Shown one piece after another: positions 29,889-44,800 of a stretch of DNA of 64,000 nt. Source of the DNA: Branchinecta lynchi (lineage: Eukaryota; Arthropoda; Branchiopoda; Anostraca; Branchinectidae); the NCBI GenBank assembly GCA_023053575.1, contig JAKZAP010000004.1, positions 7,049,572-7,113,571 on the forward strand, written 5' to 3'. Made by a program: the position numbers and the translations under genes. The notes under the pieces were generated by a model. That model worked only from the letters and a program-made list of their open reading frames with translations. It did not search any database and had not been told where the DNA came from. Position 1 is the first letter of the stretch. Every line of letters begins with the position of its first letter.

Positions 29889-32800
29889 ATGGCTCCGAAT
29901 CTAAACCATGATAAGCCTACTGGTAAAATCGACAAAATTTTCGAGGCTATTGGGCTTTATCGGAAGCAAGTACCGAGAGACGAAAGCTGTGTTTTCAGGA
30001 TCATAGCTGAGGAAGTATGTAGCCTAACTCATCCATCATGACATGACTCTGAGTGAGTTAAGACAATGTTAGCCTAGTACAGTAGAGTTATGCTTATTTG
30101 TACAGTTACTGAAATGGGAACTGTGGAGTTTTGGGCTGAATGGTAGATTGAAGATTCAAAATAACTAGGCTAATGGTGTTTTCAGCCCAGCAGAGGCCGG
30201 CAGACTGCCGGCAGAGGCCCTTAACTACTTACTTTTACTTTGGCTAACTGGTAGTTAACTTTGGTCACAGTAAGTGCATAAAAATGGCATAAAATAAGAA
30301 TGTATAAGAAAGTCAACAAACATTCAAATGAGTATACCTCTACTGTATGATCTAGTCAGTCTACTACAAACCTCTGATTTTCAGATACTATATAGCTGCT
30401 ATATAGCCTACTAAACCCTGAGTAACAGTCTGGTAACAGTAACACTGTAAGTAACCCAGTAATTCCGGATATACTCAGGATGCGCTATGCTAGATGTTGG
30501 ATACTCTAAGCAGAGGCGTTACTAGCCAAAATGTTTCAGGGGTGGGGGGGCAACGAGGAATTGACCAACTGGCCAACTGTCTGAAGATTTGCAACTGGCT
30601 GAAGATTTTTACTGACTTTTTCTGCAGAAAAAATGACTGTTTTCAACACCAAAAATTACATTTTTGAAAAAAATCAACTGATTTTCAGAAAAACCGACTA
30701 TTTTCATGAAAAAATTCAACTATTTTGACGAAAAATAGAGGCGCTTCGCACAGACTTGGTTATTGTTTACCGACTGGCCGACAGCATTGGGGGGGGGGCA
30801 TCCCCCCTCCCCCCCCAGTCGTGACGCCCCTGACTCTAACCAGACTCTGACTCAGTAAAATATAGATGACCTGAGTGAAGATCAGAAATAAACCAATCAG
30901 AAATCATTTGTCTGTAGTAGGGTAGGACAGGGTTAGAGCACCGACAGGTATCTAGCATTTGGCATAGGGTATATCCAGCGTTAGGCATAGGGTATGCCAA
31001 AAGTAAAATATACCCAGCATTCAGCATAGGGTATCAGAAAATCAGGGGTTTGTGTTGACTGGATCTAGGACACTAAGTCCTTTTTGATAGACATGCTCAA
31101 ACTCGTGCAATGCTGGCAGGGGTGAGCATGGTACCAGTATATTACAATTTCATTGTAAAATTTAAAACCTGGTTTATTTAGTTACCAGTCGAAAGTACTG
31201 TATACCACTTACCAGTAGTCCAGTACAGTAGAGGTATGCCCATTTGAACACTTCTCACTGTTTCAGTATCCTGTTTTGTTTACCTATTTGAAAATCAGTC
31301 TAATGGAAAGAAAACAATACTCGATATCACTTATAACCAATTATTCAGGGGTTCTGGCACAAATTTTAAGTTTGAAGTTCAGAAACATGAATTTATCTAG
31401 AATTTGCAAGTGTGCCATCTTCTCTGTTGAGGGTAGGTTATATTCTAGATTAGAAGTGTGGAAGGAACACCAACTAAGGTGGCAGTTACCAGACAGCTGA
31501 AGAACAGACAGTAAAATTTTCAAAAAAAGATGAAGCATGGCTGAAATGATGTGAGTTAAACATTTTTGGCAAGTGTTTTGCAGTAAAAATTGATTGGTAT
31601 GGGTTTTAGTTTTTTCTTTGTCTATTCTTCGCTTTTAGCAGATGTTCACATAAGCATACATCTGATGTACTTCTCTGTAGCTCTGGGGATTAAGGATTAG
31701 ACACTTGATTAGTACCATGCTCACCTCTTCCAGCATGCCCCAGCCAGGTTGAGTCTGGTCAAAGCAATACAATGGCTTTTCTAGCATAGGCTATTCCTTG
31801 GCTAATATCTGGGCATGTATATATCAAATCAAAGTCTTATACCCTATGCCAAACACTTGATACTCGTTGATACCCTCAGGGTACCCTAACCCTGACCTAC
31901 TTCAACATAAAGCAATTCTGATTGGTCGATTTCTGAGACTGAGCTTCACTCAAATCCTCAGTATTTGATTCAGTTAGAGTAGGCTATCCAGCATTTGGCA
32001 AAGTTTATCCAGCGTTAGATATCAGGTTTAATTCGGTTCAATTCAATTTATTTCAAAGCATCAACACAAGTCATGGCTTGGGGCCAAATGGCATGTTGTA
32101 TACCAATGGCGTGCTTGGTATGTCAAGCGGTAGACAACCCATTGTTTGGCATATGGTATCCAAAAATCAGGAGTTTGTGGTAGACTATCCACTACTAATC
32201 CGGCAGCAGCCCAGATACTGGATTTAGTAAGGCCAGATAAGAGAAGAGCTTTAACCAACACCAACATGCAGTTTTTCACACAAACTTGTTTATGAACTTT
32301 CTTTGAAGTCTCATATAGTTTTTGGGATTCCAGCATGAGTTTGTGTTCCATTCATGTCAGTCGTGCACCCAGGTATCAACAAGGATGGTAGCCTGCATCT
32401 TGTTTTTTGTTAGGATAGTCCTTGAATTTCCTGATTGGAATAAAATTCAAAAGATATCTGCACTCACTACACAGAAGAAATCTAACCTTCTATTTTAAAC
32501 GTCAAGGGACATCTTCAGATCTTCACGACCGGAAGTTTGTTATTTGTTTTGAGAAAAGCCAGCTCTCTACTCATAAATATGTTTATTGCTCTAATGTAAT
32601 TTTTTTTCTTTTCGACATCAAATCATATGGCTTTTGGAATTGGACGGTGTCCAAGCAGCAACAGCGGTGAGAGATGGAGCCTGCATTATTTTGAAGAGCT
32701 TGGAAGTAATTACTTTCTTTCTATACTCAGTTTTAGACTAACTTTTTGTGTTTCAGGTACTACACAGCCAGCATTCCTTTGAACTTGTTAAACAGACTTT

Positions 32801-35800
32801 GTCTAAAGTTCTTGACATTGATGCTACAAAGTTAAAATCTGACTACATCTTGCTACCTCAAAATATCACATTGGTCGCAGAGGAGTACAAGTAAGATAGC
32901 AGGATAGTTTAATTTGGGTGTTTTTTCGTATATGAATGTTACAGGACCCCTCGTCGCACTATTTACTCTTCAAATTACTTCAAATGATTATGGAAGTAGG
33001 ATGCGTTAGTATTATAGGTAAGACAGGTTCCTTAGGGATTACTGCTGGCGTTCTATGATGGTCGAGTATATCCTCGTCTTTTGTTCATTTATCCCTTATG
33101 GCAACAGTAGCAGCTGAGTGAGCTTAGTACAAGTAATAGCATTGTCAATTACATTTGAGTGTTCGTTAGTATGGATGTACAATGTACATTAGTATGGATG
33201 TATGTTGGAATTCAAATCGAACAGCTAGTGATCGAGACACTGCTTTTTGTACAAAAAATTAATAATTATAAAAGTAAGTTGTGTATTGCATGTTTAAAGA
33301 ACAGTAATTTTCTAGTAAAGTTTTACCTCTCTCAGTTGATATGGTTCACGTAGCTAACTTGGGTTTTGTGTTTGTATTTGTAGAGATTATTTGGTTGGGA
33401 TTCTAGCAGTTCTCCTGTCATCTCACTGAAGGTCTTGCCAGAGGCGTTACTAGCCAAAATGTTTGGGGGGGGGGGACGAGGTATTTACCGACTGGCTGGT
33501 AATTTTTACCGACTTTTTCTGCAGAAAAAAGACTGTTTTCAACAATAAAAATGACATTTTTTTAAAAAATCGACTGATTTTCCGAAAAATCCACTGAATT
33601 TCAGAAAAAAACGACTGTTTTGACGAAAAATCGACTGATTTTCAGAAAAAACGACTGTTTTCATGAGAAAAAAAAAATCAACTATTTTGACGAAAAATCG
33701 CTGCGCTTCGCGCCGACTCTGTATTTTTTTACCGACTGTCCGATGGCTTTGGGGTTTCTTGCTATAAGAAAGAACTTGCGAACGGTTTTGTTATTGGGGC
33801 AAACAGACGGTCAGGTAGGTTTTCCAACGGACAACCAGATTTTCCCGTTCAGATTTTATCATCAAGTTTTTTCTTCAGTAATATGGACCGCTACAGACAG
33901 CAAATGCTTCACTTCGGCCTCTTCTTTTTCTTCTTCGGTAGGATTATGGCCGTTTCGGGCAGCGGTGAGCTCCACTTCGGCCTTTTCTTCAATTTTCTAC
34001 TCGGTTATGAGCAGTTTAAAAGTTTAACAAAATTTCAACTTGAGCATTTTAAAAGTATATACTTGTTTGATGATGATGCAGACAACCTGGACATGGTTTC
34101 GCTTGGGCTTTGAGATGGCTTAGTTTAAGCATTTCTTACTGCGTGTGGCATGATGGCTGATCCCTTTTTGCTTATCCGCTTCTTTAGGTGTGACTTTCTG
34201 CTTTGGGAGCTTGACTGCCAGCATGAAAAAAAGTTGACGAATAATGGCTACAAAAAGAAGATCCAACTCTGCTCTGTTGGTGGTGGTTGCTACGACCATG
34301 TGTTGTCATTGGAAAGGGTTGAAAATATGGCATTTGCCCAGTGTAAGTTGCCTACATCTGTTCTTTTCGTTCTGTTTATTTAACTATTGATTGGTTTATT
34401 TATAAAAACGAAAACAAATCAACAGACGAATCCCAAAACTGCCAACATGCCAAAGGCTGTAAACGGCCAGTTCAGGAACCCAAAAAGAATTAACCCCTCT
34501 CTAAAGAAGATTACATATCTTAAGAAAATCGCTTTTGACAACCTATCCGCGTCAGACGCGACGACAGTTCCATATATAAACAAAAACAAGAAAACAGAAG
34601 AAATCATAACTCTCAAGACTCGAAAAGATGTTCTTCGATTTTTTCTGGGAAAAGCTCAAAGGCATGATTCTTTTACACAGCGCCAATATTTCGCAACGAA
34701 AAAGCTCCTCGATGAGTTTGGTGTGTTGTGACAGCAGTAAATTTATCTCAGAAGAAGTTGTTCGGTATGAACGGTACTCCGAGGTCACATGAAACATATT
34801 TAGTTTTCTTATTCCTAACGGTGCTAACGAATTTTATACACGGAGAAACTAAAGTGGCTAGCTGAAACTTGATATTTTGTAAACATTTAAAACGTTAACC
34901 AGACGAAGTGATTCACTTGTTGAATATTTATTTGAAGTTTAACTGAAAAGACAACTTACTTTTGTGTCAAAGAGTTGAACTGAATAATTTGGATTCTGCT
35001 AAAGGATTTTTTTGTATTTTCCATTATCTGCTCTTGTTATGACGTTCAGAATATCTACGGCCGTCCCAACAAAGTAAATTCTACTATGACGCGGGAAATT
35101 TTCATCCGAACACAAACGCGGCTTTTTAATGGGCAGTGGTCATCTTGGTGAAGACTGCTTAGTGCCTGAACAAAAAAAAATCATAAATGATACAACAGAT
35201 ATACAAGCGCGTAGAGGTACCACAAATCACACGAAACTTACACTATTTGAAACTCGATTACTCGTGTATAGCGGAACGATGAAGTAACGCATTTTCGGGT
35301 CTTCAATCCAATTTAAGTGAAAGTGATGGGTAACTTGATAGTCCTATACCAGCCTTTTTCAGTTAAACTTTAAGAACAATGTTTTATTGTACGGTTTTGG
35401 ATTGCTTGGATTTTGGGCATGCCATATTAAAAGAATTGGACCACAGAGAACATCCATACTCCATATATGAGGAAACAAGGGTGTAGCATAATATTTTGTG
35501 CGCTTGTTGTGGAATAAAGTGTTTTGGTTTTCCCAGAGCACCTAGCGCCCCACATGACATTTTAAGAGAAAGAGCTCTCTCATGATCGCTCCATGTAATA
35601 ATTTTATCAAAAATCATTCCCAAGTACGGTACCTGAAACGTGTTACTCTTTCAATAACCACATCCCCGAACGAAAGTATCGTTTGTTTTTGAGGTTTTTA
35701 ATGAGATGATTTTTTCGAAAATAATATTCAGACAAACTAGTAAAAGCGGTATCCGTGATACCAAACAATCCTCCATGCCCTATGGAGGAAGGGCATTTTG

Positions 35801-38800
35801 AAACAGGGAGAAAGATATTCTGAAGTTTTATGGATTTTGTTTTAGTTGTTTATTTTGGATTTAGCCTACAGATCTGGCTGCTTGAGTATTTTAAATGATT
35901 GAATTAAGTGAAAAAATTAAGAGTTTTCAATATTATGTATGACAATAAAAGGGTTTTGTATATAGGGTTGTACCCTTAGAAAAAAAAGTAAATTATTAAA
36001 GTGTTTAAAAAAAAACATAAAAAAAAAACAATCCATCTGGGCTGCTGTGTAGGCTATGATTTGAACAGCATGACTGTATCATCGGAATATATTATAAGTA
36101 TGCAATTAGTAAAGAAATTATTTTATTTTCGAAACGTAAATCAGGAAAAGTAGTGGCCCTAAGATGGAGCCATGAGTATGTTATATATTATTGTTATTGT
36201 ATGTTATTGTAGTATGTTATTACATGATGTAGCTGCGTTTTCGATCGAAGTTTGAGGTTACCTTCAAATTCGAAAGTCTCTTCTCAAATACTCAACATGA
36301 CTAAGTCAGAAAGCCCGACGCCGATTCTTCGTCGGCACGAATCGGTCGGCGATCGCAGTAGCTGGCCAACTTTATATTGCAGCAAAAACGGAATTGAGGG
36401 TTTCTGTACTAAATCTAGTCTTGTTTTCTTTCACTCCTTTATTGTCTAATGGATAAATCCCAAATTCTGTATCTTTGTCGTATTCTATTATAGGGCGATT
36501 CTGGCGGTCTGGAAAGCTCCGCGAGCTTATGCGCCGGCTGTTCTTGCGACTTCGGCTAAAAGTCGCTTCGCTTTCCAGAGCTGTTCTCGCGCTCCACTAG
36601 TTTCCGCCAGCACTTGGAAAGCGAATCCACTTCGCGAGTGGAAAGTGGTTTTGGCAAGTCAGCGAGAAGTTGTAAAGGCGCAACGACTTTTTGCTTGTTC
36701 TTGCGCTCGACGGATTCTCGCTTTGCTTTTCGGAAAGCGAATCCAAGGGATCGCCCTTATATGTCCTTGAGACTTCGAACGTCGAACTTGCTGATAGCAA
36801 ATTCGAAGTTTGTCTAGTGGGTGAAACGGTGACCGGTCAAAGGTCGCCGAAGTAAAAAAAAAAAAAAAAAATCTCTAATCAAGCAAACGGTGAATCTCGA
36901 CGGCATTTAGAATCTAATACAGCTTATGATGATAAGAGCCAAGTCTTTAGTTGCGTTTTTGCAGATACCATGGTATCTGATACCACCGTGTAAAGCCGCT
37001 TACGCAGTTACTGTGGTACGGTATCTTAAGACCACGGTCTAAAGTCGCTGTTATGGTGGTATCTGGCCAGTTGCGGTGGTATCTGAGATAGCCATCTCAC
37101 TTTCACCGTCACCAACACAAGAGCTTAGGATTTTGTCAAATTGGTGGGAAAGAAGTTTAACAAGTGGATATCAGTTTTTCTTTTGGGGTGACTTCTAAAA
37201 GCGCAAATTCGGCAATTGCCGTTTCTGCAAAGCAACCGTAATATCAGATACCATGGCCATGGTTCTCACGGTTCACAAGTTATAAACTAAGAAAAAAAAG
37301 AAAAAAAAGCGAAAACGTAAAACCGGCTACAGCGGACACAAGAGTGTACTCTTCAAAATTTGCATAACCGGTTTCCTGACCAAGAAGCTACTCGGAGCCT
37401 TCCGCGTATACTCAGGAGGGTAAAGACTGCAAGCGAAAAAATAAGTTCAGTGCCTATAGGGAGGATATGATACAACTACGAAATGCAGGATCTCGGGGAT
37501 AGGAATGGATTGAAAATTTACAGAAGTAGAGCTAATTAGTATCGTAGGTAAGAAGGGTCGTATAATAATTTTTTTTAAAGGACACCCCGCACTAACGGCG
37601 TATTCTCGCCGTTCCCCGAGGACTCCACTTGAGGAGTCCCCGTGTTTTTGTTTGTACCGGGGACTCACTCCCCGTATTCTCGCGAGTCCCCACGGACGGA
37701 GAATGGTCCGATTATCATCACGATCATCAAAAAGGACTCCCTTTCAGATTCGGAGGGGAATCAATTTTTGCTGGTGTTGGTGCAATGTAAAATGAATTAA
37801 AAACAATCAGAATAAGCGAAACCAAAACTAAGGTGGATCCGGACTAATTTCGTCAACTACATATTTTTTCTTCGAACAAAATCCATTTTTTAAGCATTCC
37901 CCCTGTTCTCGCTGTTTCTGTACGCGGAATCCGCATGGAGTGACTCCCTCTATTCTCTCCGTTCCCTTTGATTCCCCATGGAGTCCTCGGCGAACGGCGA
38001 GAATATGCCTTTAGTGGTTCTGATTAAACATTCTAGAGAGAAGAGTCAAATTAAACCGTTCTCCGGACGAATAAGCTCGTCGGAAACAATGGTCGTGCGT
38101 GATAGTCAGTGTAATGCTAATAGAGGAGAAAAGATACACTTATGAACCTCTGGAACCAGAATGGATGGAATTACTATTGAAGGTGGTAATGGAATTACTA
38201 TTGAAGGAGCTTTACCACCTTTCGGTGGATGGAATTACGGATGGATGGAATTACTATTGAAGGAGCTTTACCACCTTTCGGTGGTAAAGCTGTTGGGTGT
38301 TACCCTCTCTAACGACCTTAAATGGGACTCCGATGTCGAAACTATGACTAAACAATCTTTCCCCTCGCTATCCCTCCTAAAACACATGGTTAAATTTTCA
38401 TCCCCCACTTCAGATTTGCTCCACTTTTATACTTCTTTTATACGCCCAGTTCTTGAGTATGCTTGTCCGGTATGGCATTTTGGCCTTACAAAAGATCTTT
38501 CAGACCGGATTGAATGTATCCAAAAAAGGGCTTTGCGCATTATTGGAAGGGAAGGAAAGCTCCCCTATTTGTATCTTCTCAAAAAGTTCGGGCTCTCTAC
38601 GCTTGAGGAAAGGAGACAAACACTGTGCTATGGTTACGGAACACGAGCGTTTTCTGACACAAGGTTCCGTGATCTCTTCCCACCCATTCACGATCCTCCC
38701 AGAAGTAGACCCCCCCGTGCAAAATCCCAGAAAGTCCCCAAATTAACACCAGTAATTTGCACTCACGAAAGATACAGGAAAAGCTTCGTTCCATCTTTCG

Positions 38801-41800
38801 TGACACTTTTTAATTCTCACGACTAAAAATGAATTTGTTTTGTTTCATTTGCATTTATATGATTTGGTTGTGCTTAAATTGTATATATATATATTGACAT
38901 ATGCAAATCTGCTATAAATGTCCGTTGACAACGTTTTCATGTATTATATGTTGACGAGAAATGCAAATTCGGCATGATTGCTGTGAAAGTCATTTTTAAA
39001 TTAAATTCTACTCTACTCTACTCTGAAGCAGAATGAAATACTATTAGAAGTAAGACGTGTCCTTTGAGTGGTCCTTACAATTTTAATGATTTTCAGCCAT
39101 TGTCTACAACATTTTGTACACAGACGTGTTCGGACTCGCGAATGCTCAAGCTGCTGCCATTCTAATGCTCGACGAAACCGGGACGAGCGCTGTTAGTGAT
39201 GCGCTGCCCGACGACACGAGTGACCAGTCGCTCAGACCTTCGAATAGTAAATACTGGAAAGAGAACCTCGAAGCAGAAGAAAAAGAGGATGTAGGAGAGA
39301 AGCTAATTGGTAATAGTTTTTGGTGGGAATGTTTTTATGTCCCTTAGTTATTGTGAATTAGTAATCATATTTCTTCTGTCTGATTTTTCTGATTCATTTT
39401 TGTTCATGATTGTAGGAAGATAAGACTACTACCGCAAGCTTTTTCTTTCTCTTTTTTTTTTTCTTTCGTTGTATGTCTGTTGTCTTTAATTTCTCGTGTT
39501 GGTATTTGTGTTTGTTTTAGCTATTAGTTACCTTGTCCTAAAATTCTCGTGTTGATGTTGTTAGTCGTTTGTTCCTTTCTATTTGTAACACCTTACGCTA
39601 GGGTTTTATTCATTTTTTTTTTTTTTTAAATCAGTCAGAATTAACGAATCATCATTTTGTTATGCTACTGGCATGTCTTTTATGGAACTTGAATTTTTTT
39701 CACATATGTTACTAAAATAGTACCTTTGCCATCCTCTCAATTCATGAATGAAGTTCGTGATTTGACGAACGGTTAGGGATAGTATCATATAATAATACAA
39801 AGCCAGAGAAAAGGCTATCGCCTCTAAATAGCTCTAAGAAATTTTGAGTAGTCGAACTGATCAGAGTTAAAAATCTCATCAACAATGCACTTAAAACTAT
39901 TGATCGATCCAGCATTAACCGCATCTTCAGTAAGGCTGTTCCATGGATCAGCAATTCTATGTCAAGCGACAATACTGTGTCAAAACCCCACTTTTGACAA
40001 TTAGGGTCACTAATCATCTTTGGAGTTGCATACCCCTGCCCCCCACCCCATCCTCCCCTTCGTAGGGAACAGTGGTGAAATTGGAGGCAAGGTTTAAAGT
40101 ATTTTTGTTTCTGTATAGGTGACGCTCTGAAGATTTTCCGACACGGTGGAACTCCCTTCCCGTACACCGCTGCCAAAGCTTTGCATCCCCGAATTTTCAG
40201 AAATATCGAGTTTGATCTCTGGATGGCGTCGAAAAAGAGTGAGTAACTTCTAGTTCAACGCTACCAAAGGCAGTACAGTTTCACTAGACCTATTAAAAAA
40301 AAAATTCCGGTGAAATCTAGGAAAAACACCGATATTTTGTAAAACAAATGGTCCAGGCGCTGTCGGTTTAATTGCTCATAAAAAGCAAGGCTCGGAATAA
40401 CATTTGAGTTAGTAAATTTTAGTACAATCTTTTAACAAATTTCTGCCTCTTTGTAAAATCACTCCTGGTCGGGTGGAAACACTGTTTTGGTTAGCAGTAA
40501 GCGTGTTAAAGCCAACTTTTGTATGAATTCGTGAATAAGTGAATTTGGAAATTCTCCTGTCAGATATCAAGGAGAAAGTAAAATAAATAGTACAAAGAAG
40601 AAGAAGAATTATTTTTGTGGGATTTTATCTCATTCCTGCCTAACAATCTGACATATTTTCAAGAAGAAGAGATGCATCCGCTAAGCAAGGCCGTGTCGAG
40701 GGGGGGGGGGGGGGGGGGGGGGGGTACAAACCCCCCTCCCGAAACATACAGAAATAATAATTTTCAAAAGGATTTTCCCTATGATCTATGTCATTTTCGT
40801 CCCCACAAACAGTTTGTGGGTCGATTGTGGCTAAAAAAAAGTGTTTCCGCGGTCTTTTGTGCGGCCGACAAGTGTGTCTCTACGGCCAACAAGATTTTTG
40901 TGGCTCGAATTCGAGAAACAACTGCCGATGATTTGGCGGGAAATTCAAATTTAGCAGCAAGATAATGTCAAAACAATAAAATTAAATACTTGGACAAGGT
41001 TGTAGACATAAAACTGAGGGTCCTTTTCGCACAAGATGGTATGTACGAAAGCCTGAAAATCTATTTATTGAGATTTTATCTCAGTTTTCTTTTTCTGAGT
41101 CTCAACTTATGCCTCGACTGTGTGGCACACGATCGTGTTTCCGCAACAAACACTCGGAAGTGTGTGGCACACAATTGTGTCGCAGAAAAACGCGTTTCAT
41201 GAGTGGACAATACGAGTGGTCTCTTATTTGTTCCGTAGTCGCAGTCGCAAGAACACATGGCGGATAAGCCTGTGGAGCTTTGCAGACCGCCAGAATCGCC
41301 CTATACTAGGAGCGTGTTCCACCCTACTTACCGTAGTTACTACACATGACGTCACGGATCCTGGCTTTGGCGTCAAGGCTGGAACGAATTTTCCTAATTT
41401 CGGCAAAATATCTAGCTGTGGGCTGATCGGGCCAGTCACGTCACAGCGATTATAGTTGCCACGCTATCTACGCTCCCGAGCGTGGTGAGCAATAGATTAC
41501 TATTTCGAGAAGGTTGGAACGATCAACGTAGTAACTTTCACGAGGCTGGAACTGAAATAGTAACTAATAGTTACTATTGTTAGAAGGGCGGAACACGTTA
41601 TACACTACTACCTCTATCAAATCCCTGATTTCAGATCGCAAATTCTACGCGACCAAATTCTACAACGCTATTCTTCAAGTTGGCGCCAAGTGTCTCGCGA
41701 TTGTAGATGGCATTGCGACGACTGCATATATTCAGCAAATGCATTCAAGATCACCCCATTCTCGAGTTGAAGTTTTCATCCAAGAACTAGGACAGAGGTA

Positions 41801-44800
41801 TGTAACCTTTGTTTCTCCGTAGATTCTGTGTCAAGAAAGGATATTACTATTGCTGGGAATGACCCCAGCTGGTAGGGGTTGACCAGTCTAATGATTAACC
41901 TTATAAGAACAGGGCTGAGAATCTGAGATACAACCGTCTGGTTATCCATCAATTTTTCACTTCAAGCAGGCATATAAAAATGCTATCTGTGACTCAAACA
42001 GAAAGACCATCATCCCTACGGCCTAATATATATATATTATAGAAATGATGCTAAACGGATAAACTATAATAAGCTATTGTGTTTGGGATCCCAAAACACA
42101 AGTAGAGGGATACCTATGACTTCGTAAAAGTTGTCCCTCTTTCCGTCCGTCTGTCAGTCTGTCAGCACGATAACTCTCGAAGGGGTAGAGATATTTTCTT
42201 CAAACTTGGTATGAGGGTCCATCGAGTCAAAGTACAGGAAAGGTTCGTAGATAAACTCTGCCCATATTTAGTGGTGGGGTACGGGTATAGTGTTGTGAAA
42301 GTAGTTGAATGTACTCCTCTACCCAACAACTACCATACTATCATGCTACCTTTAACTGTCTCCAGCTGTGGTAGCGTGGCGCTGGATTTTGTGACAGTTA
42401 AAGGTAACGAGCCTTCGGAGACTGAGTTCGGTTCATTGGTTGAGGGAAAATCAAAGGTTTTATTTATAAACGCACTTTAAGAGATAAAATAATATAAACG
42501 TCTCAGATCCTTTTGTCTTCTTAACCCAATACTTCTTGCTTCTGCGAGAGGCTCGGCTCGCTACCCAAAGTAGTTAAATCGAAGTGGACGGACACACGCA
42601 CCCAACGAGAACCAAGTCGGTCCTGAACTTTATCGACCCTGTGTCAGGGAGGGAGGACAATGAACCCTCAGGTTGAGCGGTGTCTGCTCAGGTGGACCAG
42701 TCGGTCCTAAGCTTTATAAACTCTATGTCAGAGAGAACGGGCAATAAACCCGGAGCATTCGCACAGCGTCTGCTGAAGAATCTAAGTGCGCTCACTGCTT
42801 ATATAATTTTAGGATTACATTCCAGCGCGTTGAGAAACGTGAGGTAATAAAACATCCTAGATTCCTAGGGAATGAGTCAGTACTCAGAGGAAAACTGAAA
42901 ATAATAATCAATGGTAGAATATCATACGGGTGTCAGATTAAAGGACGAACAAAGTGTTTTAAAAAGCCAATGAGATACTCGATTTAAGGGTAAGGAGACA
43001 TGGTGAATCCGTATCTGAATCTCATTTCTTGCGGGATAATTAGTTCATCCGGAATCCGGCCACAACCGGAAAATTTGTTAATAGTAAAAGTTTTGTTTGA
43101 AGTTGATTAAATGTTCGATTGAGGGGTAATAAGACATGCTGAATCCATATATGAGAATCTTTTCGACCCGGACAAGTAGTTCGCCCGAAATCCGGCAAAA
43201 AATCGAAAGTTTGTTAAAAGTTAAAGCTTTATTTGAGGTTGATTAAAAGTTCGGTTTAGGGGCAAGCAGACATGCTGAATCCATATATGTCAATCATTTT
43301 CTATTCGGACATATAGTTTGCCGGGAATCCGGCCAAAACCTGAAAATTTGTTAAAAGTTAAAGTTTATCTGAAGTTGATTGGAGGTTCATGGTAAGGAGA
43401 TATGCTGAATTGGTTTTGAGCTTAATTTTTTGCCGGACAAGTAGTTCACCTGTAATCCGGTCGAAACCGGATATTTGGCTGAAATAAGACAGTAAGTTTT
43501 GATCAATTTCGTCAAAGCAGAAATAGGGGTAGACACACATGCTGAATCCATACATGAACTTGGTTTTCTTAAATGACTAGCCATTTTAATCTGTTTCCAG
43601 TTTAATAGTAAAGTGTCCAAGGAGTCTGGTGAAGATCGGATATCTACAAGACAGAATGGTCTGGATCAAGTATTAAACTTTTCGGATCCTACAGAAACCT
43701 TTGGTCGTGTTTCTAGCTACAACCTGGTGAGGATCCTTGCCAAGAAGGGTCGAAACTTCGCTGGAGAAAACTTAACACTCGCAGTAACTTTGAGCTGATG
43801 GAGTATTTATGTATCTATCTATGTAGGATGTGGGTCCCCTTCAGCTCTCTGCGTCTACTTCCCATTGAGGACATAGCACGAGAAGCGACCGTTATGGAGC
43901 AGATTAAGAGTAAAACTCGGACTGATACCCTCTCATCCCCGGAACCAGCTGATGAACCGGAGGAAGTCATGGAAGGTGATTACTCATTGACAGAGCGAGA
44001 AGAAGGTCTCACCTCTGAAAGGAGTTTGGAAGTCGGATTCGAGTTCGAGACCATCAACACGGAATGTAAGTCGAGAGTGCCTCGCCCCATCCGCTTTTAG
44101 GGGCTTTTACGTTGAGAACGCGATTTTTACGAGCCGGACATATTCGCCCAAATTAATATATCCCTTCAACATTTTACTTGGAACGCATCCACAAATACGT
44201 CAGCCATTTAGACAAACAGAAAGATCGAGATTCTCTGATAGAAATAGTGTTACGAAATCATGGAATATCTGATTGAATATTGAGTAATAAAAAGTGTATA
44301 TAGTTTGTCATAGAATTTATGGCTTGCCCCTTGATTATTGACAGCTTCTTCGTCTTGTCGTCTTTTTTTTTCTTTTTTTTATTGAGGAAGTACTTGCTAG
44401 GTGTCCCCATTCTTCGGAATGCTGTGGTTTTTATCTTGTGAGGATGATGATGATGATGATTTTATTAACGTACTTAAGGAGAGGAAATACTGCAGTATAG
44501 ACAAAAAAAAAGGAAAAAACACACTGAGCTTTCAATAATGTAGTAAATAGACAAGATAAAAAAAAAAAACATTTAAAAGAAGAAAAAAAGGGACTAATCG
44601 GGTCTAAAAACCTTCTTCCTAGATGGAGTGCGGAGAAATGGTCAAGGGCAGAAGCGTGAAGGTCCTGGGCAATTGAAGATAACTTTGCACAAGGGTCAGA
44701 GGGCAAAAAAGTTGTGTTCAGTTGTATTGACCATGTGTTGAAAGTTTCATAACAGATAACACAAGGATGTGCAGTTTCAACAGACAACACTTGGGATGGA

